Below, piece by piece: positions 41,541 to 50,821 of a DNA stretch of 64,000 bases. The DNA comes from Chloroflexota bacterium (GTDB lineage Bacteria > Chloroflexota > Anaerolineae > Anaerolineales > Anaerolineaceae): the NCBI GenBank assembly GCA_021825925.1, contig JAKAFP010000005.1, positions 338,661 through 402,660 of the forward strand. The letters are read 5' to 3'. Under the pieces are notes generated by a model. It was not told where the DNA came from. It made no database searches and worked only from the letters and a program-made list of their open reading frames with translations. The position numbers were made by a program, and so were the translations under genes. The number at the start of each line of letters is the position of its first letter. Within the stretch, counting starts at the first letter, position 1.

Positions 41541-44074
41541 GAATCCAGTTCCTGTTAGCCTGGCGCTACCTTTGGGGCCGCAAACAGCGGATGGTTCTAA
41601 CCACCCTGGCTGTGGTTTTTGGCGTCACCCTGCTCTTCGGCTTGAATTCCATGATCCCATCCATGATGGAAGCCTTCCGTCATAACATGGTCACTACCGC
41701 CGGCAAGGTGGACATTTCCATTTCCGGCGAATCCAATAATCCCTTTGATCAATCCGTGTTGAATGACTTAAGCGGGATAGAGGGCATCAGCCAATATACC
41801 GGCATTCTGTCCAAAAATGTGGTTCTACCCGAATCCATGGGCGGATCGGTCAACAAACTGACGGGTGCTTCCGCAGTCACCGTCACCGGTGTGGATGTCA
41901 CCACTGCTCAAACAGTGCGCAACTATACCCTCAAGGAAGGCCGTTTTCTCGAAACGGGCGATACTTTTGCCACCGTGGTGCCGCAGTTGCTGGCTGAAAA
42001 AATAGACCTGCATACCGGAGATGTATTTTCTATCCCTTCAAGCGAAGGCGTGGCGAAGCTGCAAGTGGTTGGAATTTTGTCTTTGAGTGCCTCTGCCGGG
42101 CTGGATGAAATTCTGGTTCCCCTGCCAGTGGCACAGACCATCCTCAATCTGCCCGAGAAGATCAATACCATTGATATTCTGATCAAATCAGGCACCAAAA
42201 GGGATGAAGTCGTTTCTTCCATTCTGGCTAAATTGGGTCCTAACTTTAAGGATGGACCAATTCAGGTGGGAGACGAGCTTGCCTCTGCCTTAATGCTGGG
42301 AGAATCCATGATGTGGCTTTTTGGCATCATGGCCCTGGCCATGGCCGGTTTTATCATTTTCAACACCTTTAGAACGGTGGTGGCAGAACGTCGGCGTGAT
42401 CTGGGCATGCTGCGCGCCATTGGCGCCTCCAAACGCACCGTGATGGGGTTGATCCTTACCGAATCACTCATCCAGGGCATCATCGGCACTGCCATAGGTT
42501 TGGGGCTGGGTTACCTGATGAGTTCAGTCATCCTGATCGGCGTGGGCAGCCTGCTCGCCAACTTAATGCGTGTATCAATTGGGACGCCCATCATCACAAG
42601 CGGAAACCTGCTCGGCTCCATCCTTCTCGGAATCGGATTTACAGTTGGCAGCGGATACTTCCCCGCCCGTTCTGCCATGAAAGTCACCCCGCTTGAAGCC
42701 ATGCGTCCCTCTCTTGGCGCTGTAGAATTTCGTCGCAACCGCCGCAGAGGCTGGTGGGGTCTGGCATTGCTGGCAGCTTCAGTTGCCGGTCTGCTCCTTG
42801 GAGATCTGAACCTCGCAGCCATATCAGGATTGGTTTTTCTGGTTGGTCTGATCTTGATCGCCCCTGTCATGGTAAAACCGGTGGCTGATATTTTCGGCCG
42901 CATCCTTTCTTGGATCTTCCCGCGCGAAGGGCGGCTGGCGCAGGGCAACCTGGCCCGTCAACCCAGTCGAGCCGCAATCACGGCCTCCTCCATGATGATC
43001 GGTTTGGCCATCTGCATCGCCATGTTGGCCATGATCACCAGTATTGAACACGGTTTCGTCAGTTATTTGGATAAGAGTCTGGGCACTGATTACCTGCTCA
43101 TGCCCCCTTCCCTTGTGTTGGGTGGTGGAAATTTAGGTGCCAACCAGGGATTAATGGAACGCATCAAAGCTGCGGATGGTGTTGAAGCAGCCACCTCATT
43201 GAGACTGGCCACTTCCCAATCCGGCGATTCCACTTTGCAGGTCATCGGTGTGGACCCCGTCGTCTATCCACAGATTGCCGGGCTTGAATTTAGCAAAGGT
43301 GAAGAAGCTGCCGCTTATAAGGCATTGGCTGATGGACGTTCGATGATCGTCAATGGCATCTACGCCACTTCCAATAACGTCAAGGTGGGTGACAAATTAA
43401 CCTTAAAAACACCTACAGGCGATCAAATTTATACTGTGGTGGGTGTGGGATTTGATTATCTGAACGCCAAGATCCAGACCGGTTATATTTCTCAAGCCAA
43501 TCTGGCCCAGGATTTCAATTCAACCACCGACCTGCTGCTGTTGGTCAATCGCAAACCAAACTCAAATGCGGCAGATGTGACTGTTTCGTTACAGGCTATT
43601 GTGAAAGACTTTCCTGCTTTCAGCCTGATCAATTCTTCAGAGTTTAAAGCCGAGCAAATGAACTTGTTCAAAATGGTGATGAGCGTGTTTTATGTAATGG
43701 TCTTTATGCTGGCTGTGCCTGGGTTGATCGCCATGGCAAATACCATGAGCATCAATGTCATAGAACGCACCCGCGAGATCGGCATGCTACGTGCGGTTGG
43801 CACCACCCGGACCCAGGTGAAACGCATGATCTTCGCTGAAAGCGTGCTCCTCTCGGCCCTTGGCACCACCATGGGGATCCTGGTGGGTCTATTCCTGAGC
43901 GATTTACTCTTAAAGGCAATCGCTTATGTCGGGTTTGGAGCCGATTTTTACTTCCCAACCATGGGCATCGTGCTCTCGATCATCGTGGGGTTGACCTTTG
44001 GTATTATTGCCGCCATGGTCCCGGCCAGACAGGCAGCCAACACCGTCATCGTCGAAGCACTTCAATACGAATAA
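41537..44074 (+). CDS. Two-unit FtsX/MacB-type permease
   Basis: 845 residues, membrane. An N-terminal TM (RMVLTTLAVVFGVTLLFGL), a MacB-type periplasmic core domain (about 45-230), three TMs with FRTVVAERRRDLGMLRAIGA, a linker with further TMs, a second extracellular domain (about 485-700) and a final TM set with INVIERTREIGMLRAVGTTR. The two ERRRDLGMLRAIG/ERTREIGMLRAVG segments are the coupling helices that contact the ATPase. Duplicated FtsX units in one chain are seen in lipoprotein or peptide-export systems. The substrate is unknown; drug or lipid export under PadR control is inferred. Confidence 0.9.
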   Translation: MRIQFLLAWRYLWGRKQRMVLTTLAVVFGVTLLFGLNSMIPSMMEAFRHNMVTTAGKVDISISGESNNPFDQSVLNDLSGIEGISQYTGILSKNVVLPESMGGSVNKLTGASAVTVTGVDVTTAQTVRNYTLKEGRFLETGDTFATVVPQLLAEKIDLHTGDVFSIPSSEGVAKLQVVGILSLSASAGLDEILVPLPVAQTILNLPEKINTIDILIKSGTKRDEVVSSILAKLGPNFKDGPIQVGDELASALMLGESMMWLFGIMALAMAGFIIFNTFRTVVAERRRDLGMLRAIGASKRTVMGLILTESLIQGIIGTAIGLGLGYLMSSVILIGVGSLLANLMRVSIGTPIITSGNLLGSILLGIGFTVGSGYFPARSAMKVTPLEAMRPSLGAVEFRRNRRRGWWGLALLAASVAGLLLGDLNLAAISGLVFLVGLILIAPVMVKPVADIFGRILSWIFPREGRLAQGNLARQPSRAAITASSMMIGLAICIAMLAMITSIEHGFVSYLDKSLGTDYLLMPPSLVLGGGNLGANQGLMERIKAADGVEAATSLRLATSQSGDSTLQVIGVDPVVYPQIAGLEFSKGEEAAAYKALADGRSMIVNGIYATSNNVKVGDKLTLKTPTGDQIYTVVGVGFDYLNAKIQTGYISQANLAQDFNSTTDLLLLVNRKPNSNAADVTVSLQAIVKDFPAFSLINSSEFKAEQMNLFKMVMSVFYVMVFMLAVPGLIAMANTMSINVIERTREIGMLRAVGTTRTQVKRMIFAESVLLSALGTTMGILVGLFLSDLLLKAIAYVGFGADFYFPTMGIVLSIIVGLTFGIIAAMVPARQAANTVIVEALQYE

Positions 44075-44085
44075 AGCACAACAAA

Positions 44086-44121
44086 ACACCCTTGGCAAGA
44101 AAACAGAATTGCCAAGGGTGT
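44086..44121. terminator. Terminator between convergent ABC permease and membrane gene
   Basis: ACACCCTTGGCAA pairs perfectly with its complement across a 10-base loop. Position between converging genes suggests use in both directions. Confidence 0.75.
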
Positions 44122-44145
44122 ATCTTATTAAGGCACTGAATCAGA

Positions 44146-44595
44146 TTAGTAGATCCTCTCGTAACGGACCAGGCAAAATATGTAGACAAATAATGTCAAA
44201 ACCACGATCCCGGCAAGAACCCACCAGATCAAATCAGTAGAGAGGTTTTGTTCAGTCGCACCCACTGCCAAGAGAAACAGGTAGGTCATTGTTACACCTG
44301 CCTTGAAGGCATTATTGCCCGACCGATACTGGATCCAAAGCTTGCGTTCATCCATGGATTCAACCCTGGCTTTACGCAGTTCTTCAGGATTCTTCTTATA
44401 CCGAAAGGTCTGGATCAATTTCCAGCCACCTAAAGCAATGAGAAAGACCCCGATCCCTTCAATTAGGTGTAAATAAGGTCTCCAGGCCGCGGAAAAAAAG
44501 TTAACCGCACCAAAGACAAAAAATAAAAAGCCAATTCCAAGCAATATTCCGCTTTTGGTCAACTCGGATTTTTGATACGATTTTTGGTTATCCAT
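44146..44595 (-). CDS. Four-TM membrane protein of an XRE pair
   Basis: 149 residues with four hydrophobic helices (about 15-33, 40-60, 98-115, 121-145) and a basic cytoplasmic loop between the second and third (KKNPEELRKARVESMDERKL in part). No enzyme motif. The start overlaps the end of the XRE regulator gene by eight bases, a pairing common in Firmicutes-like genomes, where the regulator controls the membrane partner. Function unknown. Confidence 0.75.
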   Translation of the reverse strand: MDNQKSYQKSELTKSGILLGIGFLFFVFGAVNFFSAAWRPYLHLIEGIGVFLIALGGWKLIQTFRYKKNPEELRKARVESMDERKLWIQYRSGNNAFKAGVTMTYLFLLAVGATEQNLSTDLIWWVLAGIVVLTLFVYIFCLVRYERIY

Positions 44596-44797
44596 TTATT
44601 TCTCCTTCTTCATAGATGAAAATTTCTTCAATTTGCAATTTAAACAATCTGGCCACTCTGAAAGCCAAAGTGATCGAAGGGTTGTAACGCCCTTGTTCCA
44701 ATGAAATGATCGTCTGTCGGGATACTTCCAATCGGTCGGCTAGATCTTGTTGGGTAAAACCATTTTTGGCGCGTAATTCTTCAAGTTTATTCTTCAT
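44588..44797 (-). CDS. Small XRE-family regulator
   Basis: 69 residues from the ATG preceded by AGGAGG; longer in-frame versions run through the promoter and are rejected. Nearly the whole protein is a helix-turn-helix: FTQQDLADRLEVSRQTIISLEQ, then YNPSITLAFRVARLFKLQIEEIF (in part). This is the compact Xre/Cro-like type often coupled to a membrane protein. It probably represses its own promoter through the palindrome upstream. Confidence 0.9.
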   Translation of the reverse strand: MKNKLEELRAKNGFTQQDLADRLEVSRQTIISLEQGRYNPSITLAFRVARLFKLQIEEIFIYEEGEING

Positions 44798-44830
44798 TTT
44801 CCTCCTGCCCTTTGAGAATCCTTTTGGGTC

Positions 44831-44896
44831 ATATGTAAAGGTCACTTTACATATTATAGTATCAATAAATTGAAATGTCAAGCTTGCTTTACATAT
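44831..44896 (-). promoter_or_regulatory. Consensus promoter with XRE operator half-sites
   Basis: On the minus strand perfect TTGACA (44881 to 44876), 17-base spacer, perfect TATAAT (44858 to 44853). ATATGTAAAG and its complement form a perfect dyad with a 4-base centre at 44831-44854, over the start region. A third copy of the half-site (CTTTACATAT) lies at 44887-44896, just upstream of the -35. Confidence 0.8.
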
Positions 44897-44907
44897 TGAT
44901 ATAAAAA

Positions 44908-44936
44908 AATGGATAGGCAAATAAAGCCTATCCATT
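44908..44936 (-). terminator. Terminator of the M23 lipoprotein gene
   Basis: An 11-bp stem AATGGATAGGC around AAATAAA; on the minus strand it is followed by seven T. Confidence 0.82.
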
Positions 44937-44955
44937 TAGTTCCATTACGAAAATT

Positions 44956-47748
44956 TCATCGTCCCATGGCTTCGCGGTGATATCTCTTCTTGGTCTTCTT
45001 GACCTGCTTGTTGACCGCATAGCCTCCCGCTAACAGCGCCGGCAGGGCTGCCGCCCCGCAGACCAGAGTGCCGGGTTGAACCTTGCTCTTCAACTCAATA
45101 CCAACCTCATATTCAGTATCGGTACCATGAATGCGAGTGTCAATACGTTCGAGCTTGAGGAAATAGGTCCCATCAACCGGAACTGTCCAATCCAATGAAG
45201 CCGAACCGTCAGCACTTAAGGGACGTGCTTCACCAATGAAGGTGGCGCCGTCTGTGTCATACAGCGTTAACAAGGCCGCGGAACCCAGATTGGTGGCAGT
45301 GGTTTTAAACCTGAGTTGATCTCCAGTGGTGGCTGCAAAACTGATCCAATCCACATTATCGTTTTGGCTCCCATCCCCTCTTGTAACCGGAGCGCACCAG
45401 TTATGAGAGACCGGAGTACCAACCACCATTAATGTGGCTCCGGAAATATCGTCATCGCCAGGGTCGGATCCTTCGTATGCATCCACAATACACGATTGAA
45501 CAAAAAGGGTGCTGGTTTCTGGCACACTGATGTATTCTTCAGCGTTGCCCACATTATCCACTGCCCGCATACGGAACTGGACTGTCTGGCCTGGAGTACC
45601 CCAGTAAACCCATTGGCGGAGGCTACCATCAGGTTTATCGGCCAGATCCACCCAATCGCCGCCGGGATTGCTGGTTTGAAATTCAAAATGGTCAATGCTG
45701 TCAGCGCTCTGATCCACTTCCCAGGTAAGCATCACCGCACTTGAATTGGTGATTTGCGGCAGCGCATTCATATGACTGACGGGTAATACAGACCCCCTGG
45801 TTACGGTAAACTCCTGGGTGATGCTGGTTGTGCCAGCCAGGTTGCGTGCTTCAACCATCCAGGTGTAATCACCTGCAGCCAGCAGCCCAATAGCCCATGA
45901 ATTACCATCCTGCCAATCAAGGTTTGCAGAATATCCATCAGGACCGGTAAGGGTGCTGCGCGTTTGTTCACCTGCAGCCACCGTCCAGCCCAAATTCAGA
46001 TTTAAGGTGGTTGTTATAGGATCTGGCAAAGTCAATACAGGCGGTTCAGGAGGATTTACGCGGCCAATCACTTTCATCGAAGCCGCGTTATAAGCGCCGA
46101 TGCCATTGTCAGCCAGGTTTGAATCGCCATCCTGGAATAATTCATAAGTGCCGCCGAAATCCACGTCAGGATAAAGCAGGGTCGAAACCCCTCCACCAAC
46201 CTGGATGGAACGGGTGTTATCCAGGAATGGAGGTGTCAAAGTCCCCAAATTAGCATAATCGCCAATTTCGAACACCTGGCAAGTCCCCTGATAATCAGCT
46301 TCAGTATAAAGAGCCACCTGGTTTACCCCGGGAGTGCATGCCGGCGGAAGTGTCGGGCAGGTATACGTCTTGGTTAATTCGGTTAATCCCTGGTTGTCAG
46401 TGGATACCTTTCCGGCTTTATCCGTCACATTAATGGAGAGGAAGAATTTGCCGTCAGGGATTTTTGCATCACACAAGTTGATCTCTTGCGTGAAGGGCGT
46501 CGTGGTGATGACACTTCCGATCGGGGTCCAGGCTTTGCCGGTGTTGATCATTAACTGGCCGCTGGCCACCGCCGTGTCATCGTGCATCCATCCTCCGACG
46601 TTAAGGGTGGGTGAAGTGATGGTTGCGTATGGCAGCGGGCTGGTGATTGCGCCAGTTGGAGGAGCGACATCACCATTTTGAGAGACATACTTATTGCCTG
46701 AAATACATTCTGAACCATAATCGGGATAAGCACTGGCTTCCGAGCAAGTGCGCGGACGGCCGCCATTCACTGCAACCTCATCAAAGACGATATCCACTGA
46801 GTTACCCCAAACCGAGTTGGGAGTGGTGTGAACATGAAAATGAAGATGGTTTCCGGAACTGTAGCCGGTATCATCCACCTTGCCGATGAACTGGCCTTGC
46901 ACGACTTCAGCGCCAACAACCCTCAATGCTGCCGGGATCGTTCCTTGCGCCAGATGGTAATACACCTGATACGTTACAGGTGATGTGCTTGGATCCATAA
47001 GAACGATGTAATTTGCATTCGTGGTATTGCCGTTGGCATACCCGTCTTCAAAATATCTGACGTAGCCATGCTTGGCAGCCTTGATATCAAACATGGTGCC
47101 ATTGGCAAAATCAAATGCATACAAACAAGAAGATGGACAGGATTTATAAGTAAAGACATGACCTATGCTACCGGTCAATGTAACCGACATGCCTTTCGTC
47201 CATGGCAGTTTGTAGCCGGTATAAACAACCCCATCCTTGGATTGCTGCTGTTCTGCAGGCATATAAAAGTTCTTGTTTTCCTGGGTCATTAAGGATTCAG
47301 GTACCGCCGCCAGTTCAGCCGCAAAGGTGGGGTCTGCCTGAAATGTGATCCTCCAGGGTTGAGTGGGATCACCAGTGGCGTGGGCAATCACGAGACCGGG
47401 TTCGCCATTTTGCACTTCTCCGGTTTGCTTATCCACCATGCTAAGCCATACCAACGCCAGTGATTTATCTTTGGAATACTGCACGTGGTCAATCGTGACG
47501 CGATAAATAATGAAAGCCAGCACATCTTCACGGCCGGCTGCCGCTTTTTGTATAACGGTATTCAATTCGATCTCACGCGGATCGGTAAGCGCTTTCGGTT
47601 GAGGTAGTTTGGGCTCCACCGTTGCTTCTATTGATATTGCTCTATCGTCCGGAGACACCTGACATCCAATTAATGTGCTGATCAATAATATACTGACCAA
47701 CAACAGAAAAGTTAGCCTGAACCACTTCGAAGTATGCATAACGGGCAC
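44956..47748 (-). CDS. Multi-domain lipoprotein with M23 (LytM-like) domain
   Basis: 930 residues from a GTG (an ATG three codons in is equally possible). Lipoprotein signal ends at Cys29 (STLIGC). The M23-type domain lies at about 190-310, with HLAQG and GNHLHFHVH (His301, His303). The usual first zinc His cannot be placed next to the AFDF segment, so hydrolase activity is uncertain. After it come Ig-like and beta-gamma-crystallin-like segments (ALYTEADYQGTCQVFEIGDYA in part), a pre-peptidase-type C-terminal domain (about 770-880) and a hydrophobic stretch with basic tail. A cell-envelope or extracellular matrix role is inferred. Single gene with its own terminator. Confidence 0.8.
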   Translation of the reverse strand: MPVMHTSKWFRLTFLLLVSILLISTLIGCQVSPDDRAISIEATVEPKLPQPKALTDPREIELNTVIQKAAAGREDVLAFIIYRVTIDHVQYSKDKSLALVWLSMVDKQTGEVQNGEPGLVIAHATGDPTQPWRITFQADPTFAAELAAVPESLMTQENKNFYMPAEQQQSKDGVVYTGYKLPWTKGMSVTLTGSIGHVFTYKSCPSSCLYAFDFANGTMFDIKAAKHGYVRYFEDGYANGNTTNANYIVLMDPSTSPVTYQVYYHLAQGTIPAALRVVGAEVVQGQFIGKVDDTGYSSGNHLHFHVHTTPNSVWGNSVDIVFDEVAVNGGRPRTCSEASAYPDYGSECISGNKYVSQNGDVAPPTGAITSPLPYATITSPTLNVGGWMHDDTAVASGQLMINTGKAWTPIGSVITTTPFTQEINLCDAKIPDGKFFLSINVTDKAGKVSTDNQGLTELTKTYTCPTLPPACTPGVNQVALYTEADYQGTCQVFEIGDYANLGTLTPPFLDNTRSIQVGGGVSTLLYPDVDFGGTYELFQDGDSNLADNGIGAYNAASMKVIGRVNPPEPPVLTLPDPITTTLNLNLGWTVAAGEQTRSTLTGPDGYSANLDWQDGNSWAIGLLAAGDYTWMVEARNLAGTTSITQEFTVTRGSVLPVSHMNALPQITNSSAVMLTWEVDQSADSIDHFEFQTSNPGGDWVDLADKPDGSLRQWVYWGTPGQTVQFRMRAVDNVGNAEEYISVPETSTLFVQSCIVDAYEGSDPGDDDISGATLMVVGTPVSHNWCAPVTRGDGSQNDNVDWISFAATTGDQLRFKTTATNLGSAALLTLYDTDGATFIGEARPLSADGSASLDWTVPVDGTYFLKLERIDTRIHGTDTEYEVGIELKSKVQPGTLVCGAAALPALLAGGYAVNKQVKKTKKRYHREAMGR

Positions 47749-47824
47749 CTTTACCTCAAAAATAATACACTCCAGAGATAGGGTGCAAGTTCTGCGCCAA
47801 ACACTTTTTATGATAATCAGGGGA

Positions 47825-49147
47825 TCAGTTGTTTGTGATCATTTCTTTTTGTTGAAGGGTAAAATAGAAACAGGCGCCTTTTCCAGGTTCCGCTTCGACC
47901 CAAACCCGGCCGTCATGGTGTTCCACTGCCCGGCGAACGATTGAAAGACCAATTCCCATTCCTTCATATGTCGAATTTTTATGAGCACGAGCAAAAGGCT
48001 CAAAAATATGCTCAGCATAAGATTGGTCAAAACCCAGCCCGTTGTCTTTTACAAAGTAAACGGTTTCCCCTTCAGTATTTTCAAAATTTCCCACTTCGAT
48101 CATTGCATGTTCGGTTTTTTTGGTATATTTCCAGGCATTCTGCAAAAGGTTTTGTGCAATTAACCTGACCACACCTTTATCAGCGATCACAAACATGTTT
48201 GGTTTGACATTTAATTCCATAACCCTTTCAGGGTCTTGGAGTTTTATTGTTTCCATGGTTTCTAAAACAATTTCACTGAGGTTTACCCTTTCATATTCCA
48301 GCGGTTTGCGGCTGATGCCGGTAAGCACCAACATATCATCCAACATCTCATTCATGGTCATGCCGGCGTTATGGATCTGTTGGATAAAACCCTTTCCTTC
48401 GTCGTCCAGTTTTTTTCCGTATTCCCTGGATAAAAGGTCGGAGTAACCCAATATAGCCCGGATTGGCGCCTTCAAATCATGTGAAGCGGTATATCCGAAA
48501 GATTCGAAATCATCCCTTTCCTGCATGGCTGTATCCAATTCGCTTAATGTCTTCTGGTGTTCGGTGAGATCAATGACAGAAACCAGTGTGGAATCCAACC
48601 CTACCGACCGCAATGGATGGGAAAGCACTTTGACAAATATACTTTCGCCGTCTTTTTTGAGGTGCTCCCAAGGTCCGGATTGGCGTAATTCATCCTTGTA
48701 ATCTGAGATCACTTTTAACATCGAGGGAACATCTTCTTCGCGTCGTAAGTCAGTGATTTTTAACTTCCTAAACTCATCCGCGGAATAACCATAAACCTTG
48801 CAGGCGGCAGGATTCACGGCCATGATCTCAAGCGAATTATTGTCATAGATCCACATGGCTTGAGGATTGTCTTCAAAAAGAAGGTTAAAACTACGTTGTA
48901 CTGCTGCAATCTCACTCAAGAGCTGGTCTTTATTTGACTCATCTTTGCGCAACAAAAGGAAAATAAGGGTGGTCGCAAGAACAACATAAAGAATCCCTTT
49001 TACCATTGAATACAACCCGGCGCTTTCAAGATTCGGAGCCATGGCAAATGCCAGTTTATCTGAAAACATGATCCAGAGAACAGAAAAAACACCAAAGATC
49101 AAAGGGACTCTAAATGAACGTTTAAACTGTAAACCCTTCATACCCAT
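47825..49147 (-). CDS. Membrane PAS sensor histidine kinase (orphan)
   Basis: 440 residues. Two TM helices (about 14-32 and 46-66), a PAS domain (about 82-195, LFEDNPQAMWIYDNNSLEIM), a HisKA dimerisation helix with His223 in TASHDLKAPIRAI, and a HATPase domain (about 320-435) with NLLQNAWKY, DNGLGFD and GMGIGLSIV. It resembles phytochrome-like cytoplasmic-sensor kinases. No response regulator is adjacent, so the partner is encoded elsewhere. A TATAAT lies on the minus strand at 49199-49194. Confidence 0.92.
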   Translation of the reverse strand: MGMKGLQFKRSFRVPLIFGVFSVLWIMFSDKLAFAMAPNLESAGLYSMVKGILYVVLATTLIFLLLRKDESNKDQLLSEIAAVQRSFNLLFEDNPQAMWIYDNNSLEIMAVNPAACKVYGYSADEFRKLKITDLRREEDVPSMLKVISDYKDELRQSGPWEHLKKDGESIFVKVLSHPLRSVGLDSTLVSVIDLTEHQKTLSELDTAMQERDDFESFGYTASHDLKAPIRAILGYSDLLSREYGKKLDDEGKGFIQQIHNAGMTMNEMLDDMLVLTGISRKPLEYERVNLSEIVLETMETIKLQDPERVMELNVKPNMFVIADKGVVRLIAQNLLQNAWKYTKKTEHAMIEVGNFENTEGETVYFVKDNGLGFDQSYAEHIFEPFARAHKNSTYEGMGIGLSIVRRAVEHHDGRVWVEAEPGKGACFYFTLQQKEMITNN

Positions 49148-49208
49148 GATCCTTTCACGACCAATGAGAGAGATCCATAATTCATTATATGCTTACCTAC
49201 AAGCAAAA

Positions 49209-49232
49209 AACAGAGTCTTTTGAGACTCTGTT
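49209..49232 (-). terminator. Terminator of the zinc-ribbon gene
   Basis: A 10-bp perfect stem AACAGAGTCT around TTTG with TTTTTTG following on the minus strand. Confidence 0.8.
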
Positions 49233-49244
49233 CTTGTTCAAATA

Positions 49245-50744
49245 TTAGGGTTGAAATACAACAAAATTATCAAAAAGCATTTGGGTGCCCTTTTCTTCAA
49301 AAGTGCCTGCCAATACACCCACATCGCCGGCTTTTAAGTCGCTATCATCCACCGCATCAACATAGTCGCCATTGACATACAAAGTCAATCGAGTGCCTAC
49401 GCAATCAAAGCGAATGTGGTTTACTGCCGATCCGGCATAGATCTTATCCGTAACTTGCATACCATTCTTGGGAATAAATGATTGTTCTCCACCCACAACT
49501 TTTCCAATGCCGTAATATCCATCGCTGGAAATGACCGCAAAGTAATAATTATCTGCATCGGTGTAACGACATTGCACCCCAAAGCGATTTCCATCCGGCC
49601 CTCCCTGTTTGACCGTATCCACCTCAACCTTGGTATCGGTAAAACTCTTTTGGGGATTTGACCACAAATCAAAATTAGCACTGTTTACAGTAATACGATA
49701 ACGGCCCTCAAAATAACTGGTTTCCCCTTCTTTTCCAGAGTTTTCCAGCCATCCGCTAGCCGTATTGGAAAAATCGTCATAAAAAAGGACCTGAGGATTT
49801 GTCATTCCCGATTGAAATGGAGACAGCAGTGAGGTTACATCCAAATTGAAGTGAGAAGGTGAGCCGGGGATCAATGTTGAAGAATCCAGATACTGGGTAT
49901 TATTGCCCAGCAAGTTCCCATTTTTATCATAAACTTTCGCCTGCAATTCAACCAGGCTAAAAGGTGTATTACCGGGATTCTGAACGGTTCCCTGAACCTG
50001 GACAAATTCGCCAGGAGCTGCGCTGGCTGCCTGACCGGTCAGATATTGGTACCAGTTGTAAAGATTAGCCCTGGATGAATTGGTCGTGAAAAACCAATAG
50101 AGAAAAAGACTGACCAGGTTGATCAAAAATACCAACAAGATTCCCGCCAATACTTTTAATCCCCGTCTAGCCTCTGGGTCGCTCAACTCGATCACACACC
50201 AGATCGGCATCAGAAAGATAAATGTAAAAATCTTGACCCAGGTGCGGCGGTACCATCTTTTACTTTTCGGTTTTTCAGCGGTTTCAACTTCTTCTATGGG
50301 TTCTTCTACCGTATACAATTCCCGGCCGCAAGCCTTACAGACCCTGGCCGTTTCTTCCACCAATTCACCACAATGCTGACAGGTCACCAAACGGGACGGA
50401 CTGGAGGGCTCATCCATATACTCAGACATCTCGGTAAATGGATTAATCCGAATGAGTTCTTTCTTTTCTGCTGATTTGGATTCTGCTGGGGTAACCAGAA
50501 ATTCCTGTTGGGTTTTTAAAGCTGCCAAAGCCTTTTTGATCAAAGTGGAATCCGGGTTATGCAGCAGACAGGCTTCCATGAGTTTGATCTTTTCGGCGTC
50601 ATTTTCACGCGTTTCAATTTCCCATACCCATGCCTGGATATTTTGGGGTTCAGCCACAATGATCGGTTCGAGGATCATCCTCGCTTCGATCTTTTTGCCG
50701 GCTTTAATTAAATTGACCGCCTGTTTTAGTTCATCCGCTGACAT
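49245..50744 (-). CDS. Zinc-ribbon membrane protein with LamG-like domain
   Basis: 499 residues. The N-terminus (about 1-80) is helical and TPR-like (NLIKAGKKIEARMILEPII in part). A zinc ribbon follows with Cys122, Cys125, Cys136 and Cys139 (CQHCGELVEETARVCKACG), then one or two TM helices (about 168-220), an extracellular FxLYD-like segment (about 240-320; NTPFSLVELQAKVYDKNGN) and a C-terminal concanavalin-like sandwich (about 335-497; GRYRITV, GVQCRYTDADNYYFAV). Similar designs occur in Chloroflexota and Firmicutes; function unknown. Possibly an envelope sensor or scaffold. Confidence 0.78.
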   Translation of the reverse strand: MSADELKQAVNLIKAGKKIEARMILEPIIVAEPQNIQAWVWEIETRENDAEKIKLMEACLLHNPDSTLIKKALAALKTQQEFLVTPAESKSAEKKELIRINPFTEMSEYMDEPSSPSRLVTCQHCGELVEETARVCKACGRELYTVEEPIEEVETAEKPKSKRWYRRTWVKIFTFIFLMPIWCVIELSDPEARRGLKVLAGILLVFLINLVSLFLYWFFTTNSSRANLYNWYQYLTGQAASAAPGEFVQVQGTVQNPGNTPFSLVELQAKVYDKNGNLLGNNTQYLDSSTLIPGSPSHFNLDVTSLLSPFQSGMTNPQVLFYDDFSNTASGWLENSGKEGETSYFEGRYRITVNSANFDLWSNPQKSFTDTKVEVDTVKQGGPDGNRFGVQCRYTDADNYYFAVISSDGYYGIGKVVGGEQSFIPKNGMQVTDKIYAGSAVNHIRFDCVGTRLTLYVNGDYVDAVDDSDLKAGDVGVLAGTFEEKGTQMLFDNFVVFQP

Positions 50745-50821
50745 GAGCCCACTACTCCATCATAACGATCATTGTCGTCAAGATTTGATATTACCTGAAT
50801 CGGATATTGATGTCAAATTTG

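Noticed and set aside
44798..44935. Longer version of the XRE regulator
   Set aside because: The extra codons would cover the consensus promoter and the operator; the ATG with AGGAGG gives a complete domain.
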